Below, piece after piece: positions 10,220 through 21,284 of a stretch of DNA of 64,000 nucleotides (its first letter is position 1; each line of letters opens with the position of its first letter). Position numbers and translations under genes: made by a program. Source of the stretch: Leguminivora glycinivorella (Eukaryota > Arthropoda > Insecta > Lepidoptera > Tortricidae); contig NC_062982.1 of NCBI RefSeq assembly GCF_023078275.1, positions 10,676,880 to 10,740,879 of the forward strand, given 5' to 3'. A model generated the notes under the pieces. The model had not been told where the DNA came from. It ran no database searches and worked only from the letters and a program-made list of their open reading frames with translations.

Positions 10220-13200
10220 CGTCCCCTTACTGCAAATACCGACTATGTGCAAAAAAGTGATTTTGAGATAATGCGATTTTAATGTTTGAAGGTACGATTT
10301 CATATGAAAACATGAAAAAAATTACTATTTGTATACAGCATTTTACAGCCCGTATTGTATTGTTTAATACTTAATCGTAAAAATTATCCAGGCTGTGTTT
10401 GATTGCCGATAAAACTACGATTTAAAAAAAATAGTAGCAAACTTAGTTGGTTTTTCCTGTAGAAATAAAAATGTGTATATTTCTTTTATTAATACATATA
10501 AAGCAGTGTTTCCCTTTGATTAAGCTTTGCTTTTCAAACACTTTACTAATGATTTGCAAAAAAAGAAAAAATATACAAAAGTTTTGAACTTATTTCAAAA
10601 TATATTAAATATTCTCAATGACATAGGCGGTTTTAGCTGCAGGAAGTATGGCTGCTCTAATTTTATGTTACAAAACTTCACTTATCATTGTTAATTAAAG
10701 TGGTACATTTGTAATAAACAGTTTTTTAACATTACTAACCATTAATAATACTTTATTTGAGGTTTTGAAGGATTATTCTCAAAAAAAATTTTTTGAAAAA
10801 AATCCTCTTCAACCGGTTTTAGGAGATTTTTCACAAAATACTTTAACCGATTTCAGTAAAATTTAACAAGAAGTAACGCAATAGCATTCTCTTGAAATCA
10901 CAAAAAGAATTTTACAAATCGGTTAATGCGTTTTTGGGTAATAGCATAATATGCATAGGTACTTACTACATACTAGTTCACTGTCTCAGCAATCCGAAGT
11001 CCGCCATAATTTATGTTCAAAATTTCACTATCTACACTGTTACATTTAATATAGGTAAATAGTTTTTGTACGCACAATAACCTGAAGTAATAGTTTGTTT
11101 AAAGTTTTCTAGTAATCATTTACGCCAAAGTCACTAAAATGTAGGCGTAGATGAAGTAATAAGTAAGAAAAAGTAATGTGTAACGGTAATTACATAGGTT
11201 TCTGGGGCGATTTAAAGCAATCTTGTTTGCAATATTCTTACGCCCCCAGTTACACGCAGTGTTTTTCATCACACTTGCAATAAAAAGATAAAAAAGTATT
11301 TATGGTAGTCCAAAATACAAATTTAAACACTCCCTTGGGAAAAAGTTTTTTCTTTTACTCCTGAATTCCTGATACGCCTGCGTGCGATTGCACACTTACT
11401 GCGCAAGAGTGATTAAAAGTTATTAAACAACATCTTTATCGCTGGTGGAATTCGATACAAACACATCCGTAACACGGCTGACAATGCTAGACTAACTAGG
11501 TATTAAGTGATTGGAAGCACTCATGGTACTATTTAGTTATGATACCTTTGTCAAAACGTCTGCATAAGTCCATTTTCTTGAACGCAGAGATAGCTAGTTG
11601 TTTATCGAGCTTTAGACCGAGATAGAAATATGGTATGATACGTTACGAGGTTTGAGGTGATTCTACTGAACTGGAGTTCAATTTGTGGCATTGATTTCCT
11701 TGCCTTGTGCTACATCCAGATCTCGCCATGAACTTAACCGCCTTCTGAATTTCTTATAAAACTACGTCCATTAGCGACGCGTCGAATCGGATTCACCGTT
11801 CATTGTAAATGTATGCAGGGCTCGATTCGACGCTCAACTGGTAAGGCGTTAAAAATAGATGCTAGATGTCGCTGTATGGGAATCAACAGCGATGAAGATG
11901 ACGTTTAATAACTTTATCACTATTTTATTAATAATAAGAATATCATCTACCTACGTCTACAATACAGTGACTTTGGCGCAGTGAATTTAGTTTCGTAGGC
12001 CAATTCCACTTCGAGTTGTTAAAACAACGATACATGTTATGCGATTACTCACAGACGTCTGAACCGATTTGTATTATTTATCGTAATTCAAAGGTTAATT
12101 TAAGGTTATTTGCCAACCAGCTTGGGTTACCAAATTAAAATTAGTATGAAATAACCTTGCACTAATGCAAACCACAAGATTTGGTCGATAAAATGCAACT
12201 CTCTCGTCCGTTTTCGAAGAACTATGAGAGAATTTACCAGTCGGTGAAGTGGCAAAAAAGATTTGATTTAAATGTAACACTGTAATTAGTAACGGTCATC
12301 GAAGTTATGAAACATAAAATTACACTGAATTCGATTACTTGAGCTTAAACCGTTTGTGTTAGTGTATTTTTAACCAATTTAAAAAAAACGGAGGAGGTTC
12401 TCAACGCACTTTTTGCTAATCACGAAAACATCATATGAAAAACGAAGCTTAATTTAAGACAAACAATAGGTTATATGTATAAAGAAGAGAAATATGCAAA
12501 CATTTATTTCTACAGGAAAAACCAACTAAGTAGGTATTCGACTGTTTCATTAAATCGTATTTGATCGTCAACTAAATACATTCTGAATATATATACGACA
12601 AAGTAATAAACAAAAAAATATAGGTTTTAAAATGCCATACACATAACGTACATTTCTTCATGTTTTCATATAAAACGTGCCTTCAAAATTTAAAACCGCA
12701 TTATCTCAAAATCGCCTATTTACACATAGTCGGTATTTGCAGTAATAGACCGTTATCCTTTCCTTCGTCACATCACATGCAAAACCAATTATAGTCCCTA
12801 TACAACTTTTTGGTAGTATGACATTGCTGATGTTTGTAAACAAACATCTTCTGGAAAAACATCTTAAAGACATTTGGTGTATTTAGCCTGGCTTAAAATA
12901 AATAATTTTGTTGATAGTTTTATTTGCAAAAATCAAATATGTACACATTAAACTTTTTTGTAGAACATAAGATGGCTACTTTAACAAAATGTTTAAATGC
13001 AAAAAAACACTATACACCATTAAAATGTTCTACTTGGCGGATAAAGCATAAACGTTTATATTAAATATTCATATCACATTCTGGCAGTTTATAATGCAAA
13101 AAATTGACCATTAAGTAACTTTATGCGACAGCTATCTTTTGAATGCAGCGTCGTATCAATACATGGGTTTTAACATATTGTAGCCCTTGAAAACCTTATT

Positions 13201-13265
13201 CTATAGGTGCTAAAAACTCGATTTCGTCAAAAAGTCACTTAGTCGGTATTTGCATTAATGGGACG
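10220..13265. mobile_element. 3.05-kb TIR element inserted in the RTE LINE
   Basis: The ends match 27 of 30 bases inverted: CGTCCC(C/A)TTA then TGCAAATACCGACT, at 10220-10249 and 13236-13265. The 4-base duplication ATGT flanks it (10216-10219 and 13266-13269), and removing the element rejoins the RTE reading frame. Four-bp duplications are known for Sola and Chapaev-type elements, but no transposase is visible, so the class is open. The interior is AT-rich with further inverted repeats (10225-10510 with 12475-12755; 11122-11156 with 11943-11979), and longer frames are lacking. Confidence 0.7.
12475..12760 (-). repeat. internal inverted copy of the 3.05-kb element's left end
   Basis: The reverse complement of this stretch follows 10225-10510 in order: TGCAAATACCGACTATGTG, GATTTTGAGATAATGCG, ATATGAAAACATGAA, TTAGTTGGTTTTTCCTGTAG. 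The element therefore carries three end-like sequences. Either it arose by one element landing in another of its family, or it has long imperfect arms followed by a 0.5-kb extension. Confidence 0.6.
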
Positions 13266-13348
13266 ATGTTCTGTTTTTGATCTACTGATCTTCAGGCCAA
13301 CATTCTGTAGTTTTTGCCGCCACTTCTCGAGTCTGCTCTACACCGTGT

Positions 13349-14015
13349 TTCACTTAACACTAAAAACCTGAAAACAGTTTGTTCAGAATCGAGAGTAGAA
13401 TCGATTGAGCTATATCTTGATGGGGGTAATATTTTTATTTAAATTAGTATTATTAGTTATTTTTTACGTGCCCATTCTATTGTACTCGTAATACAACATT
13501 GTGTATATCGCATTGCTAGAGGTTGTTTACCTTTTTTCAGTATTTAGGGGTATTAATACTGGCCGGTTACTTGGACGATTATTTTTTCCGCTACTAGTTT
13601 GACGTTGTTTGTCAGTTTAATCTTAATGTTTATCATAAGTCATAACAAATTGAACTCGTACCTAATTACAACCTTGTCATTTTGAATATTGAGTTTATTT
13701 GCTTACTGCGATTACCTGTCCAATTTGAAGTTTACTGTGACAAAGCTTTAAAGTGTTTTACAGTGACATCTTAGCTGTCTATTGGTAAACCTTATGTCGT
13801 TGCAGTAACGTACACAAATAAATAGTCTTATGGTTTATGATGGTAGTTAGCAATTATTTTATTGAGTGTAGAGCTAAAAGTCAAGTAGAGCTGTACAGAA
13901 AATTAAAAATTCAATTAAAAAAAAAGTAACGATCAGATTAAAAGATGAATACTCTAGATGAGTTTAAAAAAATAAAAATCAGTTGGGGTGTCTGAGGTTT
14001 TGAGTGATACCGGAA
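13349..14015. mobile_element. 667-bp TIR element inserted in the RTE LINE
   Basis: The 9-base sequence ACACCGTGT occurs at both edges (13340-13348 and 14016-14024) and once in the rejoined RTE frame. The ends are imperfectly inverted: TAACACTAAAAACCT inside the left edge and TATCACTCAAAACCT on the complement of the right edge. No coding content. An 8-9-bp duplication fits hAT- or MULE-like elements. Confidence 0.6.
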
Positions 14016-14710
14016 ACACCGTGTATACCTCGAGCCCATCTTCACCAACAAGCACAATGTCATCGGCGAAGAGCATACACCAGGGTACCTCCTCCTATAT
14101 GTCCGACGACAAGGCGTCCATAATAAGCAGGAAGAGGTAAGGACTTAGAGCCGATCCCTGGTGCAAGCCCACCGCGACACTGAACCTGTGTATCATAACT
14201 TATTATTGAATTAGTTTTTGGCTTGATCTTAAGAAAGTCAGACTCTGACTAAGACAGAGTACTAAGTATAGGTAGGTATCTACTAGGGAATGCTCCCGGG
14301 AATTCCCGGTACCAAAAGTACCGGGAAATCCCGGGATTTTTGAACTCTTTGGGTACCGGTACTGATGTTATAAAATCCCGGTTCTTCGGTACTTTTCGGT
14401 ACTGAAAAATGGACAAAGATTACAAACTAAAACGCATTTAATCACTTCAAAAATTTGAACGTAAACGACGGAATATCCATTGAATGCTGTACAAATGTAA
14501 TGAAAATAGTTTCAAACGCGTTAGACTCGTCCCGCTCGGTATTCATCGGCTATGATTGGGACCTCGGCGTCGGTTATAATTAGAGGGTAAACCAAACTAA
14601 CTTTGCTAATGTTAGAATTAGTTGAGGTCTGTAATGATTTCTTGCACATGTCGTCGAGGTTTCGAAAGTATGCTTAGAACGCAGTCTGGTATACTATAAT
14701 TTTGGTCCTA

Positions 14711-15770
14711 ATAGGCGACCGGAATAAAATTCTAACAATAGCCACCAAATTCTACAAAACCCTTTACTCCGAATCTCCCACACACCCACAGCCTGTGCCT
14801 AATTTAGAAGAAAGCTTCCAACATCAACATCGCATTTGTCGATTACCTACTCTAAAGCTTTCGACAGTCTTCATCACAATTCCATTTTCACAGCTTTACG
14901 CAATCAAGATATAAATCCCAGTTACATTCAGCTCATAACCACCATTTATCAAAATAGTACAGCCGCCATAAAACTACAGTCCTCAGGTTCCTCATTTTCT
15001 ATTCAAAAAGGAGTCAAGCAAGGAGATCCGTTATCGCCAAAACTGTTTACCATCACACTTGAACAAGTCTTCCAGAAGCTTATGCCAAGTTGGGAAGATC
15101 GGGGCCTTATCGTCGGGAATGGAAGGCTAATCTTCGATTTGCGGACGACATTGTTCTGTTCTTCTCAACTGCCTCCGAACTACGATCAATGCTTCAATAC
15201 CTCAGCTACGCACGCCTCGAGGTTGAACTTCAGATGAACATGTCGAAGACCAAGTTCATAACCAATAATAGCACCGCATGTAGGATTGAGATAAACGGAG
15301 AATCAGTTGCATATGTCCATCTACTTGAGCCAACTAATTTCTTTCAAGGCGCGACAAGAGAAAGAAGTCGAAAGACGGACTGAAAATGCCTGGAGAAGCT
15401 ATTGGTCCATAAAACATCTCATGAAAGGCGATTTACCACTGTCAATTAAGCGAAAACTCATGGAAATGGGACACCACGTTGCGCTCCAAAACAAAAATAG
15501 TCGACGTAGTTCGAAAAGCGGCAAAGCTGAAGTGGGACTGGGCCGGTCATGTCTGCCGAATGCCGAATGAGCTATGGGCCAAGATTACCACAGAGTGGCA
15601 GCCCAGGCCAAAACGGGGACCCGGCAGCACGCGATGGCATACGTGGTCAAGTTGGACTCCTTTATGAAACAATAGCCGAGGACTGCACAAAACCGGGAGG
15701 AATGGAAAAAGCGGGGGCAAGCCTTTGCCCCAGTGGGACATCGCAGGCTCTTAATAATAATAAAACATAA
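14711..15770 (+). pseudogene. RTE-type reverse transcriptase fragment with frameshifts, inside the hAT element
   Basis: Translated in changing frames this gives a near-complete late RT. IGDRNKILTIATKFYKTLY comes at the start, then motif A YSKAFDSLHHN (about 14848), motif B KQGDPLSPKLF (about 15016), the catalytic FADDIVLF (about 15138), then RQEKEVERRTENAWRSYWS (about 15352) and WDWAGHVCRMPN (about 15536). The last recognisable part is the GQAFAPVGHRR region, with an (AAT)n-type 3' tail near 15755. At least three frame changes and an internal deletion near 15465 make it dead. It lacks endonuclease. Confidence 0.85.
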
Positions 15771-15774
15771 TGAG

Positions 15775-15920
15775 ATGTTTGTTACACCATACTCTTGAAC
15801 GTAGCCTCCCGAACATGGTCGCCGCTTGGCCAATACGTATCCAACAATCTCTGCATCAAGCGAGAGATTGTTGGATACGGTCGACCTAAGGTAGCAAAAC
15901 TTATCGACAACTTCCATTTT
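15775..15920 (-). pseudogene. short LINE RT fragment, antisense
   Basis: On the minus strand this reads MEVVDKFCYLRSTVSNNLSL then DAEI. It resembles the FCYLGSTVS...LDAEI block just after the RT core of insect LINE polyproteins. It abuts the tail of the plus-strand RTE fragment, so two different LINE pieces lie side by side inside the hAT element. Within it, GTATCCAACAATCTCT and its complement form a small inverted repeat (about 15837 and 15863). Confidence 0.65.
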
Positions 15921-16189
15921 ATGTTTTATTCATAATTTTACAACAAATGTACTAGTAAACCCTCAGTACCGAAAAGTACCGAAGAACCGGGATTTCCCGG
16001 TTCTTTCCCAGTACCGGAAATCTCAGTCCCGGTTCTGGGACTGGTACCGGTTCTGCATTCCCTAGTATCTACTCGTAGCGAGGGTATGTCTGATCTGAAG
16101 AAATATTGTTAACATATCAGAAACCATTTATGTGGTGGTTCAAATCAAAAGGCTGCTTTGAATGCAATGTTAATCTGAATTTCTTTTAG

Positions 16190-16430
16190 AATTTCTGATG
16201 GGTTATTGCACTTGAAACTTAAAGAACCTTTTGGCATAGATGGCCACATACCTACCTATGTATTTAGATTTTTTAAAATACCTGTAAATATGTATTATGA
16301 GTATTTAAAAGAACACAATCTAGACAAAAGACAGTGGGCCGTATGTCGCTTTGGAATCCGGGGCTTATCAACTCATAGGGCTGTGCTGTGTCTATCTAAT
16401 CTTGTTCTCCCACCAAACTCCTTAATATAA
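16190..16430 (+). CDS. possible 3'-terminal exon, function unknown
   Basis: After a usable acceptor (TTTCTTTTAG ending at 16189) an open frame reads ISDGLLHLKLKEPFGIDGHI, then FRFFKIPVNMYYEYLKEHNL and RQWAVCRFGIRGLSTHR, with a TAA stop at 16428-16430. Its amino-acid mix looks protein-like, unlike nearby AT-rich frames. There is no ATG near the start, which fits an internal or last exon. I do not recognise a family, and no AATAAA follows closely. It could be a fragment of an unfamiliar transposable-element protein. No partner exon was found. Confidence 0.25.
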
Positions 16431-16793
16431 CATAAAATTTTAAAACGTTTTCACAAATCTGTGATTTTTACAGATTATATGCGAGTACATATTATAATAC
16501 AGTGTTTGGTCCATAATCCTCAACTTGCTATATTCTGCTCCATATTAATTTCATATAGCACACTTTATAACTCATCCTCCTGAGACCACGAAACAAAAAG
16601 TGCTCGTAAACATAAACAACTCTGTGTATACCTGATGAATTACGAATGAGTCTCGTTCAGTGTCAAATTTCAATAGTTTTGTGTGCCGAGTTTATGTTTT
16701 ATAGATGACAACCCTACGCTAGCGCCACGGTACTGGCCATTACATTTTGAATTGTATAGTAAGGCACCGTATGCATATATTTAATAGACAGGG

Positions 16794-17063
16794 TAAATAA
16801 ATAAATATTAAAGTAATAAATAAATATTGGGGGACACCTTACACAGATCAACTTAGCCCCAAACTAAGCTAAGCTTGTACTTTGGGTGCTAAGCGACGAT
16901 ATACATACTTAAATAGATAAATACATAACTTACATACATAGAAAACATCCATGACTCAGGAACAAATATCTGTGCTCTCAATAAATGCCCTTACCGGGAT
17001 TCGAACCCAGGACCGCGGCTTAGCAGGCAGGGTCACTACCGACTGAGCCAGACCGGCCGTCAA
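16794..17063 (-). mobile_element. tRNA-derived SINE, copy 1
   Basis: Read on the minus strand the 5' end is tRNA-like. An A box TGGCTCAGTCGG lies at about 17039-17050 and a B box GGTTCGAATCC at about 16997-17007, both RNA polymerase III promoter parts. A unique body and an (AAATA)n-type tail (16794-16828) follow. Near-identical copies lie at 38703-38967 and, interrupted, at 40273-40790. The tRNA-like part is not a working tRNA gene. Confidence 0.85.
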
Positions 17064-17540
17064 ACTAATGAGTGTACCTAGTAAGTACAGTAAGTATACT
17101 TATTTCGATGCCAGTTACATTTGGGGCTTTTTACTTAGAGTTTGGGCTGTTTTGATAATAGGGAGTTCAGGACGTATGTCGTATGTACTGTTTTCAGTTT
17201 GAGTCTAGAATATAATTTGGTAGACTGCCCAGTTAAAATAAAATAGTCATGCTAAATTTCAGAAGTTTTTGTACTTAAATTTAAACTAATATGATCTCAA
17301 GATCGATTAAATGTTTATTAAATATGTTTTTATAAATTACTGAATATATTGTCTCCTTATATGAACAGAAGAAGATCAGTTGAAAACTCACATAATTAGG
17401 TGCATGAAAAAGTAAGTATTTATAATAGGTTTATAAATTTACGATACTATTTAGGTTTATGAAGCAAAAAGACAAATAACTGTTACTAAAAGCTCACTGA
17501 CAAGAAACTGGAAGATGCAAGTTCTTATCTGAGAATGTTT
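17064..17540. other. AT-rich DNA, nothing recognised
   Basis: No coding or repeat signal seen. Confidence 0.5.
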
Positions 17541-17544
17541 TACC

Positions 17545-18345
17545 TCATGTAAACAGAAGGCACGATTGTGAAACGGCGGTCATTGTCCCATTGCTTATTG
17601 CCCGATTTATATTAAGATTTATTTGAATGTGATTCGGGTTTCTCAGCTGCAGAGAGGGATCTGTGCCGTGACAGGGGCCGAAGAGGCGAAGAGCGCGGGC
17701 GAGAAAACGTTTAATCTCTAAACATTCGGTCACAACTGTGAGCTCTTCTCTAGTATAACTCCATTTCCAAATCCCTAACAAATACACGTAATCGACGATT
17801 ACACTTACGCTGGTCCGCCTGTGCGCGCCGGCTAGCCACCGTCGCGAACAACAGCTCTGCACTCATCTTCTCTCAGCCGTGACGTCCGGCGGGGTCAGCG
17901 AACGCAGGGCCGGCTTCCTTGTGCCGCCACCGACCCTCCGAGATGTCATTCATGTGCTCTCCCGTCCCTTCCCGGATCTCGACTTCTAAACAACCTAACT
18001 CATTGTCGTTTCGTCGCGCGCCGGAAGCTTATCGGCACCAAATGATCCCAAATTAGGAGCGAGGTGTGCAAGCGAGCAAATCGGTTAATAATCACGGAAG
18101 TGTCCTAATCATATGGCGTTTTCTACTTGTAATGAATCGTGCAGGGATATGGACAGATGGGCACGTGGTCGTGTTCGAGTGAGGCACCAGCGCAAACAGA
18201 TTGATCGCGGCAATGCGTGACACGTGCAGTCCACGCTTGCGGCCCTTCTATTTGTAAACCGGCGCCGAGGGCCGTGCATTCCGAGCGCGCCTTCGTGCTC
18301 GCTGCACCACCCCACCATCGCTGCCGTGCCACTCTAAAAAGGAAC
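17545..18345. promoter_or_regulatory. GC-rich single-copy island, candidate enhancer
   Basis: About 800 bases of balanced to GC-rich sequence with no repeat phrase, no second copy in the window and no persuasive frame. Homeodomain-like TTAATAATCA (about 18083) and several GC-rich and E-box-like motifs occur. The overlapping minus-strand frames are in different phases and have no domain. A regulatory role is inference; it would need conservation or chromatin data. Confidence 0.35.
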
Positions 18346-18642
18346 ATGTGTCACTAAACTCTTGCATCTATAGGATCTCCTCAAGTGAAGGTAATCGGTA
18401 TGCTCTTCTAAAATAAGACATGTTCCATTTTCAATTTCCACTTGGGTAAGGTTCCGTGCTGTATAACAACTGAGACGTCAACAGCAATGGTATTAGGTTC
18501 ACGTTTACGTTATCATTAGTTTCAATAGCAGATAATTCAAAGATTCTATTCTGGTTACTCAGTCTTATCTAAATGAGTTATTAAATCTACCTTTTTGTTC
18601 AACACTTTCTACCATTTTTCTGCTGATGGGGAAGAAATAGTT

Positions 18643-19026
18643 ATTTGTTATACAAGGGGCAAAGTTGTATTTTAACGCCGAGTGTGGAATTGAAAAACGA
18701 GCAAGAGAAAGGATTCTATAGTTGAACAACGAGCGAAGCAAGTGGTTCGAGAATAGAATCCTAAACTTGCGAGTTTTTTAACACACGAGAAGTAAAATAC
18801 ATTTGCACCCGTGTGTAACACAAAACTTTTCCCCTCACCATAGCGAGGAAACTACAACACAAAAAATGCGTTTATCACTGCTTCCAGTAGTTCCACAGGA
18901 GGAAAATCATTTACTTTTACAATCAAATTACTTTATCCACTAGTGGATAAAATGCGTTTTTACCCGCTGGTATTAAAGGACGAAACACGTGTTTCCGAGC
19001 TAGGGAGGGGAAAATACATTTCCCGT
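18643..19026 (+). repeat. interspersed repeat 'GCGAAGCGAGTGGTTCGAG', copy 1
   Basis: Starts ATAGTTATTTGTTATACAAG and ends near CCGAGCTAGGGAGGGGAAAA. It is closely similar to copies at 19744-20178 (same strand) and 51341-51783 (opposite strand). This copy lacks about 70 bases present in the other two near 18920. Frames through it run across all copies without a domain, so it is a non-coding dispersed repeat. Confidence 0.75.
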
Positions 19027-19038
19027 CATTCATGATCC

Positions 19039-19174
19039 TCTCTTGGGGCCAGTTGCATCAACCACATTTGATAGACACATCATCGTCACGCAGCAGACGA
19101 CTATAGAACTTCCCGTACAATAAAATTTAACGAACGCTTTAACGGTGACAGACAGTTTGATGCAACCGGCCCTT
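19039..19174. mobile_element. MITE 'GGGGCCAGTTGCATCAACCA'
   Basis: The ends are inverted: GGCCAGTTGCATCAA at the left and TTTGATGCAACCGGCC at the right. About 136 bases, non-coding. The phrase is common in lepidopteran genomes. Confidence 0.7.
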
Positions 19175-19743
19175 AGTCTCACCAAAAATTAACCTTCTAT
19201 CTACCCTTCCACGCTGTTGACCGCTACCCATACTACTTTTGAATTATTTCGTGGGTAGATGTAATAGTATAGACGTACAAAGTGTACAAACCCTACATTC
19301 ACCTCACTCACCTCACCTCACAGCTGTGGTCGCCATTGTTTTTCTGTTTTCCATTCTGACTTCAGACTTGCATTGCAACTGATTCAGGTTCAAGCAAGAC
19401 GCATATTCGTTTGTTTGCAAACATGCATTACAATTCTGCTATTGTATTGTATTGTAGGTATCGTATGGGCTGCTCACAATTCTCTGTACCGATGTTAGGG
19501 CAGCGGAAATATTAGGCATGTCGTTGAACTGTTGTTTATATTTATATTTCTTATTCATTGCACATTACTTTAGGTCTAATCATAAAGTCTACCTAAGGAT
19601 ATAATTTATATCAATTGGTTCGAAAATAGAATAGCATTCGCTGAATGATAATTTAATAAAATAATATATACACTTTTTTCTCTCTCTCTGGTAATCCAGA
19701 GAATCTGGTAATCTGGTAATCCATTAAAATGCATCAAATTGTG

Positions 19744-20178
19744 TAATAGTTATTTGTTATACAAGGGGGCAAAGTTGTATTTTAACGCCGAGTGTGGAAT
19801 TGAAAAACGAGCAAGTGAAAGGATTCTATAGTTGAACCACGAGCGAAGCGAGTGGTTCGAGAATAGAATCCTGAATTTGCGAGTTTTTTGACACACGAGA
19901 AGTAAACTATATTTGCACCCGAGTGTAACACAAAACTTTTTCCCTCACTATAGCGAGGAAACTACAACGCAAAAAATGCGTTTATCACTGCTTCCAGTAG
20001 TTCCACAGGTGGTAAATCACCTTTATTACTAGATTCACCTACTTTTATCAATTTTAAAGCAGATAATTTGACTTTATTTAAGGTCAAATTACTTTACCCA
20101 CTAGTGCATAAAATGCGTTTTTACCCGCTGGTATTAAAGGACAAAACACGTGTTTCCGAGCTAGTGAGGGGAAAAATA
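19744..20178 (+). repeat. interspersed repeat 'GCGAAGCGAGTGGTTCGAG', copy 2
   Basis: Full-length relative of 18643-19026, including a 'GATTCACCTACTTTTATCAA' block absent from copy 1. Two copies in the same orientation about 1.1 kb apart could recombine. Non-coding. Confidence 0.75.
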
Positions 20179-20508
20179 TTTTCCATACTTTCAATATCCA
20201 TGATTGGTGGAAATTGAGGGCTACTTTCGTATGGAGCGTCAATCGTTCCTGTTCCTTTAAAACCTCTATAAAATTCTACGACGTGGAATCTAGAAATTCC
20301 CTACATGGTTTAGTTTACTTTAAAGCATGTGGTGTATAGCGAAGTACGGCGATGCATGCACAAATCAAATGATGTAAAATATGTCGGAAGGAAGAAAATG
20401 ACGACTAAATTTTTATGGAGCATCAATCGTCCCAGTTCTTTTCAAATCTCTAAAAATTTTACGACGTGGAGAATCTAAGAATTCCCTACATGGACATAAG
20501 TTTTTTTA

Positions 20509-20733
20509 AGTCATTTAGTCATTTTATTTCATGAACAATTTTTACATTGTGTTTGAAAATCTTATTATATAAAGGTACTTAAAAATACTTAAGACTACAC
20601 TACAATAACAAAACACTTAACATGCAAATTAAATTAAATTAAAATTGAATTACAAAAAAAAAAACTAAATACAATAAAATAAAACTAAATACAATAAAAT
20701 AAAAACTAAATACAATAAAATAAAAATAAAAGT
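20509..20733. repeat. insertion with a ~21-bp minisatellite in tandem unit 2
   Basis: Between the 'CATAAGTTT' and 'GTCTAAGTCAATAGCGGG' blocks of unit 2 lies about 225 bases of AT-rich DNA. It ends in three to four copies of AACTAAATACAATAAAATAA (20661-20730). The origin of the insert is not recognised. Confidence 0.6.
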
Positions 20734-20958
20734 GTCTAAGTCAATAGCGGGTATTGATAATTATGTACATCAACTGGTGTGAAAACTTTTAGGAAGGAAG
20801 AAAATGAGGTAAACTTTTGTATGGAGCATCAATGGACCGGTTCCTTATAAACCATAAAATTATTGTGTACTCGGAATCCAGGTCTAAGTCAATAGCAGGT
20901 ATTGATATTGATAATGAGGTGTACGGCGAAGTACGGAGCTGCGTTCCGAATTATGATA

Positions 20959-21284
20959 GCTGAGCAATTCCCGTTTAGTTTGTACATTTGGATCACGTCT
21001 CCGATTTTGATAAAAATTGGTAGGCTGATAGAGTCCATGATGCTGAGCAAGATCCACTATGTTTCCCAAAATGTCCTATGTAGTTTGTATGAAACCTTCC
21101 TTTTTGGTTACCGGATTTCTATACATTTTCGGTAACAAAAAAGGAAAGTTTCATACAATCAACCTAGGACATTTTGGGAAACCTAGTGGATCTTGCTCAG
21201 CATCATGGACTCTTTCAGTCTGCCAATTTTTATCCAAATCGGAGATGTGATCCAAATGCACAAACTTAACGGGAATTGCTGAGC
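20959..21284. mobile_element. 326-bp hairpin MITE in tandem unit 3
   Basis: Arms of about 150 bases are nearly perfectly inverted, starting GCTGAGCAATTCCCGTTTAG and closing near 21115. TA flanks both ends (20957-20958 and 21285-21286); ATGAT also repeats, so the duplication could be 2 or 5 bases. Other units of the array lack it. Non-coding, and able to form a stable RNA hairpin if transcribed. Confidence 0.75.

Larger units (their letters stand above)
9530..14195 (-). pseudogene. RTE-type LINE reverse transcriptase, 5'-truncated, split by two insertions
   Basis: Three colinear minus-strand pieces make one element. Piece 1 (about 14195-14016) holds RT motifs: HQGSALSPYLF followed by LFADDIVLV. 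Piece 2 (about 13348-13266) reads SRLEKWRQKLQNVGLKISRS. Piece 3 (10219-9562) reads on through FKYLGS, RPVAMYGSEYWAL, RMLRWMCGVTRMDK, RLAWYGHVMRRDE and ends KRKTCCADPK, the typical RTE tail, with about 30 bases of 3' sequence. The reading frame continues across both interruptions once one copy of each short duplication is removed. One in-frame stop lies just before piece 2. The endonuclease and early RT are missing. Once a retrotransposition enzyme, now dead. Confidence 0.85.
14284..16064. mobile_element. 1.78-kb hAT element with perfect 8-bp TSD and LINE cargo
   Basis: Perfect 10-base TIRs TAGGGAATGC (14284-14293) and GCATTCCCTA (16055-16064) are flanked by the exact duplication GTATCTAC (14276-14283 and 16065-16072). 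About 120 bases at each end are dense in GGTACCGG/CCGGTTC/AGTACCG motifs. The family matches 6734-7261 (one base different in the TIR). The interior holds no transposase; instead it contains a plus-strand RTE fragment and a short minus-strand LINE fragment. A sequence such as the hAT core was presumably replaced or invaded by LINEs. Confidence 0.85.

Noticed and set aside
16990..17055. tRNA gene on the minus strand
   Set aside because: The A and B boxes are clear, but the sequence continues into a SINE body with an A-rich tail and occurs three times with the same body. It is a SINE head.
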